Made by a program: the position numbers and the translations under genes
Assembly: GCA_947644305.1 (NCBI GenBank)
Contig: CANRYS010000001.1
Span: 281,488 to 345,487, forward strand
Direction: 5' to 3'
Length of the DNA: 64,000 nucleotides
DNA from: an uncultured Roseburia sp.
GTDB taxonomy: Bacteria; Bacillota; Clostridia; Lachnospirales; Lachnospiraceae
The notes under the pieces: generated by a model
The model's input: only the letters and a program-made list of their open reading frames with translations
Told to the model about the DNA's origin: nothing
Database searches by the model: none
Shown here: positions 8,541-17,002 of the stretch, piece after piece
Layout: every line of letters starts with the position of its first letter
How positions within the stretch are numbered: the stretch's first letter is position 1

Positions 8541-10619
8541 TCAGCCCTCTATGATCTTCCTGATCTGCCGGTACCCCTTCTCATAAAATTCTTTTTCATA
8601 GTGCACCATAAAGGCCCCCGAAACACACAGATCATCTGCATGATACTTTCTGGCGTTGTCAATCACATGGCAGTCCATGTGTTCTAGAAAATAATCCTGC
8701 CATTTGTTCAGAAATTTCTTCTTTTTCAACAAAGTTTCCTTTTTATACCCCCGAATCGGCTGCATGGAACGCCTGAAATCAAGAAATCTAGTCTTTACGT
8801 CTGCTTTCACAAAGATGACATTTTTTCCATACCGCTCTTTGATAAACTGGATAAATACCCCGAACCGTTCCTTGATCTCCTCATCACTCAACACCGCGTC
8901 GATGGAAGTAATCTGGCACTCTTCCTTGATCTGCTTGTAAAATTTTAGTCCGCGAACCTCACTGTCCGCTGTCAGTATCCCCCCATGATATTCCACCACA
9001 TCACAGATGAGATCGTAAAAATCCAGAAGCAGCCACTGGGACTCGGTCTGCTGTAGCTGCTGGGGCAGATCCTTATGGAAGGCGCTTTTAATATATCCTA
9101 CCCGCCAGCTACTGTTCTCAAATAATGAGAGATCCTCAAAATTATTGTCATCATAGGGGATCGGTTTATCAAAGGCAAATAGAAAACTATTCCGGTAAGC
9201 ATATTTGCCGATCTTAAACCTGCCGTCGTCCTCATTCAATATCTCTCTCGTGATACAGGAGCCCCAAAGATCTACCAGAATCGGCTCGTAGTACCGGTTC
9301 ATTGCTCTCATACATGCCTGAAGAGGATCTCTCGTCTCTCTCCCCTCCTCCCGGAGCAGATCCTTACATTTGGCTTTTTCTGTGATGCCGCCGCCAAGAC
9401 CCAAAACAAGTTTTTTAAGAGCTCCCTGCTTTCCACTGCGGTATAAAAGAAGGGCGTGATAATAATTCCGGCAGTGGAACCGGTTGATCCACAATTCTCC
9501 TTCGATCACCCCAGCCTTTTCTATCTCCTTTTTCACCAGCTCCATAAAGGGATCTATCAGCTTTAAATGATATTCAAAGATCACTTCATAGTCCACACTG
9601 GAATCATAAATATCCCCTGCCTCCACGGCCCGCACTGCCCTCAGGCATTCCCGCAGCAGAGTAGAAAACTTGAAATTATAATTCTCCAGAATCTCATCGA
9701 TGCTCCCGTATCCGCCAGCTTGTATCGCCACCAAGTCGCTCTCATATTCTGCCAGGATTTCCCGGCTCATCTGTAGCACCAGATGATCCAGGAATACACT
9801 GTCATCCATAAAAAGCGCTACATTATTTTTGGCATACAGATTGTCATAATATTTGATAAACCGCCCCAGACGGATAAAATATTCCTGGTCCCGGAATACT
9901 CTCTGCTCCGGCTGCGTCCGAATGATCATGGAGATCAATCTTTTGGCATGATAATAAAAGGGCTTCTCGTAAGAAGACATGGTAAATCCCTTTTTACTGT
10001 TGAAATCCACATAATAGTGGGAATAGATATCGATCACATAGGGATTCATTTTTTCCACAAAATAATCTTCCAACTGCTGGATGCGCTTATTATAGGCACG
10101 GCGGCTTTTTTTAGAAAGTTTTCTCACATGGGTATGGGTCACATACCAGAGAGGACAGCGAGATTTCACAAGAATGATGTGATTGGCATCAAAATATCTG
10201 CCCACCAGTTCCAGATACCGGTCCATATAGGGTTTCCAGTCAAATTCCTGATCCCGCATCACATCGATCTCTTCGATCTCCGCCTCGTGCTCCGCATAAA
10301 AAGTGCTTTGTTTAAATTTAGGGTTTTTTGTAAACACCTGATCTTTCCATCTACAGAGAGCATGTCCCGCCGTATAGCACATATCCACCACAAGAAATTC
10401 GGCCGGATTCTCTTCCAGTTCCACAGCCAGACGTTTTTCCAGATCCATCGTCAGAAGTGGGGATACTGGTTCTTGCAGAGTCACCGTCACTCCCTCCGGA
10501 TTTCCCACCAGGGAGAGCAGAGAGATCCACAAACTGTCCCCAAATACCTGAAAGCGGTCATTCAACTCCATCTCATTGATATAAGACGAGCCATTTAATC
10601 GTATCGTAACCTTATCCAT
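8541..10619 (-). CDS. Tandem DUF6270-like protein of polysaccharide locus
   Basis: About 692 residues from ATG 10619, which has GAGG six bases upstream; an ATG at 10631 is possible. The C-terminal third (from VDLWGSCITREILN, about residue 450) matches what I know as DUF6270, an SGNH/GDSL-like family often found in glycan loci, with closing elements FVKADVKTRFLDF and CHVIDNARKYHADD. The N-terminal third repeats the same plan (FLVVDMCYTAGHALCRW, IILVKSRCPLWYVTH, YVIDIYSHYYVD, ending in a similar helix), so the protein appears to hold two copies around a helical middle. It may be a glycan-modifying hydrolase or transferase; the function is not established. It has its own promoter upstream. Confidence 0.75.
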   Translation of the reverse strand: MDKVTIRLNGSSYINEMELNDRFQVFGDSLWISLLSLVGNPEGVTVTLQEPVSPLLTMDLEKRLAVELEENPAEFLVVDMCYTAGHALCRWKDQVFTKNPKFKQSTFYAEHEAEIEEIDVMRDQEFDWKPYMDRYLELVGRYFDANHIILVKSRCPLWYVTHTHVRKLSKKSRRAYNKRIQQLEDYFVEKMNPYVIDIYSHYYVDFNSKKGFTMSSYEKPFYYHAKRLISMIIRTQPEQRVFRDQEYFIRLGRFIKYYDNLYAKNNVALFMDDSVFLDHLVLQMSREILAEYESDLVAIQAGGYGSIDEILENYNFKFSTLLRECLRAVRAVEAGDIYDSSVDYEVIFEYHLKLIDPFMELVKKEIEKAGVIEGELWINRFHCRNYYHALLLYRSGKQGALKKLVLGLGGGITEKAKCKDLLREEGRETRDPLQACMRAMNRYYEPILVDLWGSCITREILNEDDGRFKIGKYAYRNSFLFAFDKPIPYDDNNFEDLSLFENSSWRVGYIKSAFHKDLPQQLQQTESQWLLLDFYDLICDVVEYHGGILTADSEVRGLKFYKQIKEECQITSIDAVLSDEEIKERFGVFIQFIKERYGKNVIFVKADVKTRFLDFRRSMQPIRGYKKETLLKKKKFLNKWQDYFLEHMDCHVIDNARKYHADDLCVSGAFMVHYEKEFYEKGYRQIRKIIEG

Positions 10620-10672
10620 TGTTTTCCTCATTTCTACGCATACTTTCCGCGCAAAGCATAATAACTGACACA

Positions 10673-10702
10673 ATTATAACATACATTATTCCCCTACCGC
10701 AA
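10673..10702 (-). promoter_or_regulatory. Sigma-A-like promoter of the DUF6270-like gene
   Basis: On the minus strand TTGCGG (10697-10702) and TATAAT (10673-10678) are spaced 18 bp, about 55 bp before the ATG at 10619. It faces away from the DUF3892 gene at 10786. Confidence 0.55.
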
Positions 10703-10785
10703 GTTTTCTATTAGCTGTCTGTATAAATCGCACCGCTTGGGACACCATATGAAGTACAAAAACAAACAGAAAAGAGGGATTTATC

Positions 10786-11103
10786 ATGAATGAAAAAGAA
10801 CGATTCCGAAGTGCACTTCCCATGGCTGCGCTGGATGAGATACCGGAGCCTTCCTCCGACGCCAAAGAAATCGTCGGACTTGTAAAGGAACATGGCAGGA
10901 TCGCCGGCTACCAGCTTTCTGACGGAAAGACTGTCAGCAAAAGTGAAGGAGTAGCTATGGCAAAAGCGGGAGAGATCCAAGGCGTGGGCATCGCCCACCG
11001 GGGAGACACAGAGTATCTCAAATCTCTTCCTGACGGAAAAGAGGGAAACAACCTTAACAGTCTTCCGGCTGTTGGCAAAGACTCGGATACCCGCATATCA
11101 TAA
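10786..11103 (+). CDS. DUF3892 domain protein
   Basis: A 105-residue soluble protein with no signal peptide. Residues about 26-90 match the DUF3892 pattern as I remember it: EIVGLVKEHGRIAGYQLSDG, then SKSEGVAMAKAGEIQGVGIA and a closing DTEYLKSLPDGKEGNNLNSLP. The ATG has AGAGGG seven bases upstream. A subtilase gene starts 32 bp downstream on the same strand, so the two are probably cotranscribed. The function of DUF3892 is unknown. Confidence 0.8.
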   Translation: MNEKERFRSALPMAALDEIPEPSSDAKEIVGLVKEHGRIAGYQLSDGKTVSKSEGVAMAKAGEIQGVGIAHRGDTEYLKSLPDGKEGNNLNSLPAVGKDSDTRIS

Positions 11104-11135
11104 TATTGATTCTATTATGGCACGGGGTAAGGAAC

Positions 11136-12005
11136 ATGAACCATGTCAGAGAAATTGTAAGAGCAGATGCCGTTCACCAGAAAGGAATTCTGGGAAAAGG
11201 TAGTTGTATCGCCATACTGGACAGTGGCATCTGCAGCCACCCGGACTTTGAAAACCGTGTCATCGGCTGGTATGACACCGTAAATGGAAGAACCAGACCC
11301 TATGACGATAATGGCCACGGAACCCATGTGGCGGGCATTGCCGCCGGTAGCGGGCAATCCAGCCGGGGAAACTTCTGCGGTATGGCGCCAGAAGCAAAGA
11401 TCGTCTCCGTGAAGATCCTGAACCGGTATGGGGAGGGGATGATCCCCCATATCATCGCTGGCATCCGCTGGGTTATGAGAAACCGTTATCAATATAACAT
11501 CAACATCATCAATATCTCCGTGGGCACTACCGATGGCAAACAGTTTGACGAAAATTCGGACTTTGTACAGACGGTAAATGAACTCTGGGACGCGGGACTG
11601 GTCGTCGTGGCTTCCGCCGGAAACAAGGGACCGGAACCCTATACCATCAGCGCTCCGGGAAACAGCCGAAAGATCATCACGGTAGGGTATTACAGTAAAC
11701 ACTCCAATTCTAGTGTGGGTCCCACCTCCCTCTGTATCAAAAAACCGGATGTCGTGACGCCAGGACACCAAGTCCAGAGCTGCAGCAATAAGTATCTCAA
11801 CGGACAATCTTACGAAAAAAAGAGCGGCACTTCCATGGCGACTCCAATCGTCAGTGGAAGCATCGCTCTGCTTCTTTCAAAATATCCTGATCTTACTCCG
11901 AAGGAAGTAAAATTACGCCTGAAAAATAGCTGTACTGACCTTCATCTCCCCCACAGCAGCCAGGGCTGGGGGCTTTTAAATACCAAACGCTTTCTGGAAG
12001 TATAA
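11136..12005 (+). CDS. Subtilisin-like serine protease (S8), compact intracellular type
   Basis: A 289-residue S8 peptidase from ATG 11136; the upstream in-frame TTG at 11106 lacks a ribosome binding site. The catalytic triad is visible: Asp29 in AILDSGICSHPDF, His61 in NGHGTHVAGIAAG and Ser233 in SGTSMATPIVSG, with the oxyanion Asn in ASAGNKGPE. There is no signal peptide, almost no propeptide and no C-terminal extension, so it resembles the intracellular or AprX-like minimal subtilases of Clostridia. It follows a DUF3892 gene and lies 5 kb from a second subtilase linked to sigK. The substrate is unknown. Confidence 0.92.
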   Translation: MNHVREIVRADAVHQKGILGKGSCIAILDSGICSHPDFENRVIGWYDTVNGRTRPYDDNGHGTHVAGIAAGSGQSSRGNFCGMAPEAKIVSVKILNRYGEGMIPHIIAGIRWVMRNRYQYNINIINISVGTTDGKQFDENSDFVQTVNELWDAGLVVVASAGNKGPEPYTISAPGNSRKIITVGYYSKHSNSSVGPTSLCIKKPDVVTPGHQVQSCSNKYLNGQSYEKKSGTSMATPIVSGSIALLLSKYPDLTPKEVKLRLKNSCTDLHLPHSSQGWGLLNTKRFLEV

Positions 12006-12029
12006 CGAATTCAGCCAGTACAACGGATC

Positions 12030-14285
12030 TTATCGATCCAGTTTCCAGATATCTTCGTTGTACTGCGCGATGGTGCGGTCGGAGGAGAAAAAACCTGCCT
12101 TTGCAATGTTTACCAACATCTTTTGTGCCCAGCTCTTCCGATCGTCATAATCGCGGTATGCCAGCTCCTTCGTTCGGACATACTCCTGGAAATCTGGAAA
12201 AGTCATAAACCAGTCCTTATTCAAAAGCTCATTGTACAATCTGGTTAGACATTTTTTCTTGCCCGTCTTCATCATTTTCTTGCTGACAATAAAATCCACT
12301 GCCTCCTTCAAGTCGGCATCCTTCTTGTAGTAATCCCTGGAACAATAGTCCCCCCGCTCATAACGGGCGATCACGGTATCACTGTCCTCACCAAATACAT
12401 AGATATTTTCATCTCCCACCAACTGATGGATCTCCACATTGGCGCCGTCTTCTGTACCGAGGGTCACCGCACCGTTGAGCATAAATTTCATATTGCCGGT
12501 ACCGCTGGCCTCTTTGGAAGCCAGAGAGATCTGCTCTGAGATATCGCAGGCCGGGATCAGCTTTTCTGCCAAAGTGACATTGTAGTTCTCAACCATTACA
12601 ATATTCAGATAGGGTTTCACTTTTTTATCTTTATTTACAATCTTCTGCAGGCATAGAATTAGATGGATGATGTCCTTTGCAATGGTATAAGCTGGCGCCG
12701 CTTTCGCACCAAAGATCAGGGTGATCGGTGTCTTTGGCGTCTTTCCTCTTTTGATCTCCAAGTACTTGTGGATCGCATACAAGGCATTGAGCTGCTGCCG
12801 CTTGTATTCATGCAGGCGCTTGATCTGAATATCAAAGATGGAGTCCTCATGGATCTTTAACCCCTGGGTCTCCTTCAGATACTTGACCAGCTTATGTTTA
12901 TTCTTTTTCTTGATGTCCAGGAGCTTCTGAAGCACCTTTTCATCTTCTGCAAAAGAGAGGAGCTTTTCTAACTCTTCGGCATCTTTTTTAAAGCCGTTCC
13001 CGATGGTCTTTTCAAGGAAAGCTGCCAGCGGCTTGTTGCAGTGAAGCAGCCAGCGGCGGAACGTGATGCCGTTGGTCTTGTTATTGAACTTCTCTGGGTA
13101 TATTTTATAAAAATGATTTAGTTCATTGTTTTTCAAAATTTCTGTGTGAAGATATGCCACTCCGTTTACACTGTGGCCATAGTGGATATCCATATGCGCC
13201 ATATGGACCCGATCTTCATCATCTATAATGTAGACGGATTCATCATCGTACTGGTCCTTCACACACAAATCCAGCTCACGAATGATGGGAACCAGTTGGG
13301 GCGCCACCCGCTCGATAAAGGACAGGGGCCACTTTTCCAATGCTTCGGATAGAATCGTATGATTGGTATAAGCACAGGTATGTTTCGTGATCTCAATCGC
13401 CTCATCCATATCGATTCCCTTGGCAGTCAGAAGCCTTATTAGTTCCGGGATCACCATGGATGGATGAGTATCGTTGATCTGGATCGCCACATAGTCCGCC
13501 AGATCATGAAGGTCACTGCCCCGCTCCACCGCCTCATCCAGGATCAGTTGCGCGCCGCAGCTCACCATAAAATACTGCTGGTAAACTCTCAGCAGACGCC
13601 CGGCGTCATCGCTGTCGTCGGGATAGAGAAACAGTGTTAGGTTCTTACGGATATCTTCCTTGTCAAAGTCGATGCCTTTCTTTACGATATCTTCTTTCAG
13701 CGTATCGATATCAAAGAGATGAAGAGTATTCGTCCGGTTGTTATATCCCGTCACAAGAATTTCATATAAAGTGGAATCCACACTGAATTTTCCAAAGGAA
13801 ACTTTATATTTTTTCTCACTCCGAATCAGCCATCCCTGTTCTTCTAACCAGGGATTGGGCTGCTCCTTCTGCAGATTCTTGTGAAATACCTGCTTAAACA
13901 GTCCAAAGTGATAATTCAGCCCAATTCCATCTCCCGGCAGTCCCAGCGTCGCAATGGAATCTAAAAAGCAGGCGGCCAGTCTTCCCAACCCGCCATTTCC
14001 CAGAGAGGGCTCCGGCTCCAACTCCTCCAGCCGGCTCAGTTTTTTTCCTGCTTTTTTAAGTTCTTCCTTGATCTCATCGTAAATACCGAGATTGATCAGG
14101 TTATTGCTCAAAAGTTTTCCGATCAGAAACTCTGCCGATATATAATATAGTTTCTTTTTTCCATTATTTTTTTTCTTGGCAGCTGCCATTTCATTCGTCA
14201 TCTGTAACAGCGCTGCATATAACTCCCGGTCCCCGCAGCCATCGATCTCTTTTCCAAATATTTTCTTCACATACTCACTCAGCAT
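12030..14285 (-). CDS. glgP: Glycogen/alpha-glucan phosphorylase
   Basis: A GT35 phosphorylase that releases glucose-1-phosphate from alpha-1,4-glucans. It has 751 residues from ATG 14285, chosen because AGGAGG lies eight bases upstream; an earlier in-frame start at 14321 has none. Recognised blocks: [47 protein letters not shown], the pyridoxal-phosphate lysine in [20 protein letters not shown] and the closing EDGANVEI. It is a little shorter than E. coli GlgP at the N-terminus, which is common in Firmicutes. The gene stands alone, has its own promoter and ends 24 bp from the convergent subtilase. Confidence 0.96.
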   Translation of the reverse strand: MLSEYVKKIFGKEIDGCGDRELYAALLQMTNEMAAAKKKNNGKKKLYYISAEFLIGKLLSNNLINLGIYDEIKEELKKAGKKLSRLEELEPEPSLGNGGLGRLAACFLDSIATLGLPGDGIGLNYHFGLFKQVFHKNLQKEQPNPWLEEQGWLIRSEKKYKVSFGKFSVDSTLYEILVTGYNNRTNTLHLFDIDTLKEDIVKKGIDFDKEDIRKNLTLFLYPDDSDDAGRLLRVYQQYFMVSCGAQLILDEAVERGSDLHDLADYVAIQINDTHPSMVIPELIRLLTAKGIDMDEAIEITKHTCAYTNHTILSEALEKWPLSFIERVAPQLVPIIRELDLCVKDQYDDESVYIIDDEDRVHMAHMDIHYGHSVNGVAYLHTEILKNNELNHFYKIYPEKFNNKTNGITFRRWLLHCNKPLAAFLEKTIGNGFKKDAEELEKLLSFAEDEKVLQKLLDIKKKNKHKLVKYLKETQGLKIHEDSIFDIQIKRLHEYKRQQLNALYAIHKYLEIKRGKTPKTPITLIFGAKAAPAYTIAKDIIHLILCLQKIVNKDKKVKPYLNIVMVENYNVTLAEKLIPACDISEQISLASKEASGTGNMKFMLNGAVTLGTEDGANVEIHQLVGDENIYVFGEDSDTVIARYERGDYCSRDYYKKDADLKEAVDFIVSKKMMKTGKKKCLTRLYNELLNKDWFMTFPDFQEYVRTKELAYRDYDDRKSWAQKMLVNIAKAGFFSSDRTIAQYNEDIWKLDR

Positions 14286-14354
14286 CTCTGCCCGCCTCCT
14301 CATTCTTTTCCTCAGAACCATAATCGTTGTACTAGGTACTGGCGCACCCTATTC

Positions 14355-14383
14355 AGAATATCATACTATACTTCTTGTGTCAA
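14355..14383 (-). promoter_or_regulatory. Sigma-A-like promoter of glgP
   Basis: On the minus strand TTGACA (14378-14383) and TATTCT (14355-14360) are spaced 17 bp, about 70 bp before the glgP ATG. The -35 is full consensus. Confidence 0.5.
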
Positions 14384-14515
14384 AAGATTTTGGAAAAAGG
14401 TGGCAGCGAAATAAGAGGGTAATCCCTCAAGTCACTTTATGACTTTTGGGACACCCTCCCCTATCCTTACTACTCAATTACTAAAATCAATATCATACCA
14501 CTACATTCCGCAAGA

Positions 14516-16117
14516 CTAAATATACTTATACAAGTAATCATACTTCTCTAATAATTGGCAGAATTTATATACTTTTCTTATATTGTTCTTCTCTGATGAA
14601 GTAATGGTATGGCTTCTGGTTCCATTACCATCTGCCTCAAATCTCACCGTAGCTTTTTTAGACGTAGTTATTTTAGAAACTAAATTGTCGATACTATCGA
14701 ACAATTCTGGATAAGCCAAATTAGTTAGGTATATCCACTCGCATATACCACCCCCATAATTTAACACCTGTGTATAACGATCTGAATAACCAACAGGATA
14801 AGTCACTCTATATTTTCCCGATGCAAATTTTACAAATTCAGTAAAAATCCAATCATCTTGCTGAAAACCTGCAATCAACATAAAATCTACATCCTTTTCT
14901 TTTTTATCCACTGTCGCAGTTGCTTCCATGTTTATTGACCTGGAAATATTAAGATATTTAGGATCATAGCCTTTATTTACTACTGTATAATTTCTATCAA
15001 CAGAATCATATTTCAATGTTAAATTTGCTTTAAGTGCTTTAAATTCAGCTACAACTGCATCCTTAATTTTTTTCTTGTATAATTTCGTTTTATTTGAAAT
15101 CGTATTACCAGTATCATAAGATTCATACTGTTCCAATAACTCCACTGCCTTATCATACTTTTTCTTATTTGCAAGTGCCGATGCTTTTTTTGTTACCCAC
15201 GCAACCATAGCGTTTGTTATATTGTTTTTAACGCCACTCACTTTGCTGTCCTCTAAATACTCAGGAGGAACTGCCTTTAAAGCTTCAAATGCCTTAAGAT
15301 AATCGTTCTTTTTCGCTAGTTCTTCAGCATTTAAAACCTCATAGTCTTTTACTTTCTCTTTAAGTTCTGTAAGCTTTGCAGATATATCACCATCATTCTC
15401 TAAATAATCATTATATTTTATGGAATTCTCAATATCTTTATAGGATGGCTCGCTAGCAGAAATCTGCTTGTTAATCTCATTTAGCACGGATTCCTTATGC
15501 GCCGTCTTACATTGATCTATTTGATTTTGCGCATCCTCATAATTTGAATCTCTCTCTATAACCTTTTGGTATTTCGAGACAGCAACTGAATAATTCTTAT
15601 CTGATTGAGCTTTATTCGCTTTATCATAACTAGTTTTAGATGCTTCTATTTCTTCTATTTGCTTTTCATACGATACTACGTCATAATTTTTATAATTCGC
15701 CGTAACAAAATCTTTTAAGCTCACATATGCATCATACTTAGCTGAATCTTTAGCATAATCATCTACCGCAGACGATAATACATCTGTCAACCCTTCCTCG
15801 AATTTTATTGATAATTTGTTATCTGATTTTATCTCATCATCAAATATTGCCTGGGCCTGTTTAATATCTCCTTCTTTTAAATAATTTTGAGCCTTTCTAA
15901 CCGGTGAATTCAAATAGAAATAAAATGTTATCCCACCACTTGCTACTACAACCACAATGAAAACTATCAATAAAATCTTCCGCCAATTAAAATTTTTTAG
16001 TATTTTAAATTGGTTTTCATCTTCTCTCCGTAACTTTAGTCTGTACCCACAGTTAGGACATTTTTTCACTGTATCCGAAATTTCCTTACTACATTCTGGA
16101 CATTTTATTAATGCCAT
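14516..16117 (-). CDS. Zinc-ribbon membrane protein with repeat-rich extracellular region
   Basis: A 533-residue protein. Residues 5-24 (CPECSKEISDTVKKCPNCGY) form a CxxC-x11-CxxC zinc ribbon. A basic stretch and one transmembrane helix follow at about 47-70 (ILLIVFIVVVVASGGITFYF). The rest is predicted outside the cell and is rich in Lys, Asp and Tyr, with TPR-like helical repeats (AQNYLKEGDIKQAQAIFDDE, KANKAQSDKNYSVAVSKYQK, KKASALANKKKYDKAVELLE) and a beta-rich C-terminal end. Such zinc-ribbon single-pass proteins are common in Clostridia and mostly uncharacterised. The base composition is clearly more AT-rich than that of its neighbours, a possible sign of separate origin. No function is assigned. 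Confidence 0.8.
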   Translation of the reverse strand: MALIKCPECSKEISDTVKKCPNCGYRLKLRREDENQFKILKNFNWRKILLIVFIVVVVASGGITFYFYLNSPVRKAQNYLKEGDIKQAQAIFDDEIKSDNKLSIKFEEGLTDVLSSAVDDYAKDSAKYDAYVSLKDFVTANYKNYDVVSYEKQIEEIEASKTSYDKANKAQSDKNYSVAVSKYQKVIERDSNYEDAQNQIDQCKTAHKESVLNEINKQISASEPSYKDIENSIKYNDYLENDGDISAKLTELKEKVKDYEVLNAEELAKKNDYLKAFEALKAVPPEYLEDSKVSGVKNNITNAMVAWVTKKASALANKKKYDKAVELLEQYESYDTGNTISNKTKLYKKKIKDAVVAEFKALKANLTLKYDSVDRNYTVVNKGYDPKYLNISRSINMEATATVDKKEKDVDFMLIAGFQQDDWIFTEFVKFASGKYRVTYPVGYSDRYTQVLNYGGGICEWIYLTNLAYPELFDSIDNLVSKITTSKKATVRFEADGNGTRSHTITSSEKNNIRKVYKFCQLLEKYDYLYKYI

Positions 16118-16289
16118 ATTGTATTCCTCCTCTGTATATAAATTAATTATGAATAGATACGATAATTAATATATCATGATCAATATCACAAGTCAACAAA
16201 TGTCTGAATGAGGAATGATAAAATGGATTCCAGGTAAAATATTACCCTCCTCAATTATTACTGCCCCTCAATTTTGCAACATTGCCAGG

Positions 16290-16318
16290 CACTATTGGAC
16301 ACCAATCCACATACACTA
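16290..16318 (+). promoter_or_regulatory. SigK/SigE-like sporulation promoter upstream of sigK
   Basis: CATACACTA at 16310-16318 fits the SigK -10 consensus CATAnnnTA, and CATACACT also fits the SigE form. An AC dinucleotide at 16291-16292 lies 17 bp upstream, as expected for the short SigK -35. A start near 16325 would leave a leader of about 25 nt carrying the GAGGTG ribosome binding site. B. subtilis sigK is read by SigE and SigK, so this fits autoregulation; the match is by eye. Confidence 0.5.
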
Positions 16319-16348
16319 AAATTAACGTAGATTTCTGAGGTGGCAGCA

Positions 16349-17002
16349 TTGCAGTCATTTCCCAAACCCCTTTCTGCCAAAGAGGAACTGGAATACATAC
16401 GACGGTACGAAAACGGGGACATGGAAGCCCGGAAAATATTGATTGAGCGAAATTTACGGTTAGTCGCATATCTTGTCAAAAAATACAACAACAGCGAGCA
16501 CAGCCAGGAAGACCTAATCTCCATCGGCACCATCGGCCTGATCAAGGCCATCGACAGTTATAAACAGGGAAAAGGTGTCCGGCTCGCCACGTATGCATCG
16601 AGATGTATCGACAATGAACTACTGATGACCTTCCGCAGCACAAAAAAGCAGGCCAAGGAAGTATATCTTTATGAGCCGATCAATAATGATGACGGGGAGG
16701 GCAACAGCATCAGCCTTTTGGATCTGCTGGAGACAACCGATGAAGATGTGGCAGAACGACTGGAAACAGAAGAGAATGTAAAAAAGCTTTATCAATATGT
16801 AGAAACTGCACTCACTGACCGTGAAAAAGAGATCATCCGTCTTCGCTATGGCCTGCCCCAGAGTCGCAGCTCTCATGAAAAGACAGAAATTACCCAGCGA
16901 GAGATTGCAAAAAAATATGGCATCAGCAGAAGTTATGTGAGCCGCATCGAAAAGAAGGCACTGGAAAAACTGCGCCGTGCCTATGAGGAGAATATCCAAT
17001 GA
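16349..17002 (+). CDS. sigK: RNA polymerase sporulation sigma factor SigK
   Basis: A sigma-70 family factor of the mother-cell group. FPKPLSAKEELEYIRRY is the SigK-type opening. Region 2 is RNLRLVAYLVKKY, LISIGTIGLIKAIDSYKQGKG and LATYASRCIDNELLM. Region 4 is ALTDREKEIIRLRYGL and TQREIAKKYGISRSYVSRIEKKALEKL. The best start is TTG at 16349, since GAGGTG sits six bases before it; GTG at 16340 is the other choice and an in-frame TAG at 16328 rules out more. The product thus starts almost directly at FPKPLS and lacks the 20-residue hydrophobic pro-sequence that SpoIVFB removes in B. subtilis. The gene is not interrupted by a skin element. It overlaps the Csp-like protease by 4 bp. Confidence 0.88.
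   Translation: MQSFPKPLSAKEELEYIRRYENGDMEARKILIERNLRLVAYLVKKYNNSEHSQEDLISIGTIGLIKAIDSYKQGKGVRLATYASRCIDNELLMTFRSTKKQAKEVYLYEPINNDDGEGNSISLLDLLETTDEDVAERLETEENVKKLYQYVETALTDREKEIIRLRYGLPQSRSSHEKTEITQREIAKKYGISRSYVSRIEKKALEKLRRAYEENIQ

Noticed and set aside
9783..10598. 271-codon plus-strand frame opposite the DUF6270-like gene
   Set aside because: It is a shadow of the minus-strand gene; the composition is His/Phe-rich as typical for antisense frames and no promoter or ribosome binding site fits.
10724..10760. SigE-like promoter before the DUF3892 gene
   Set aside because: CATATGAA resembles the -10, but the -35 candidate spacing is about 17 bp instead of about 14, so it is not convincing.
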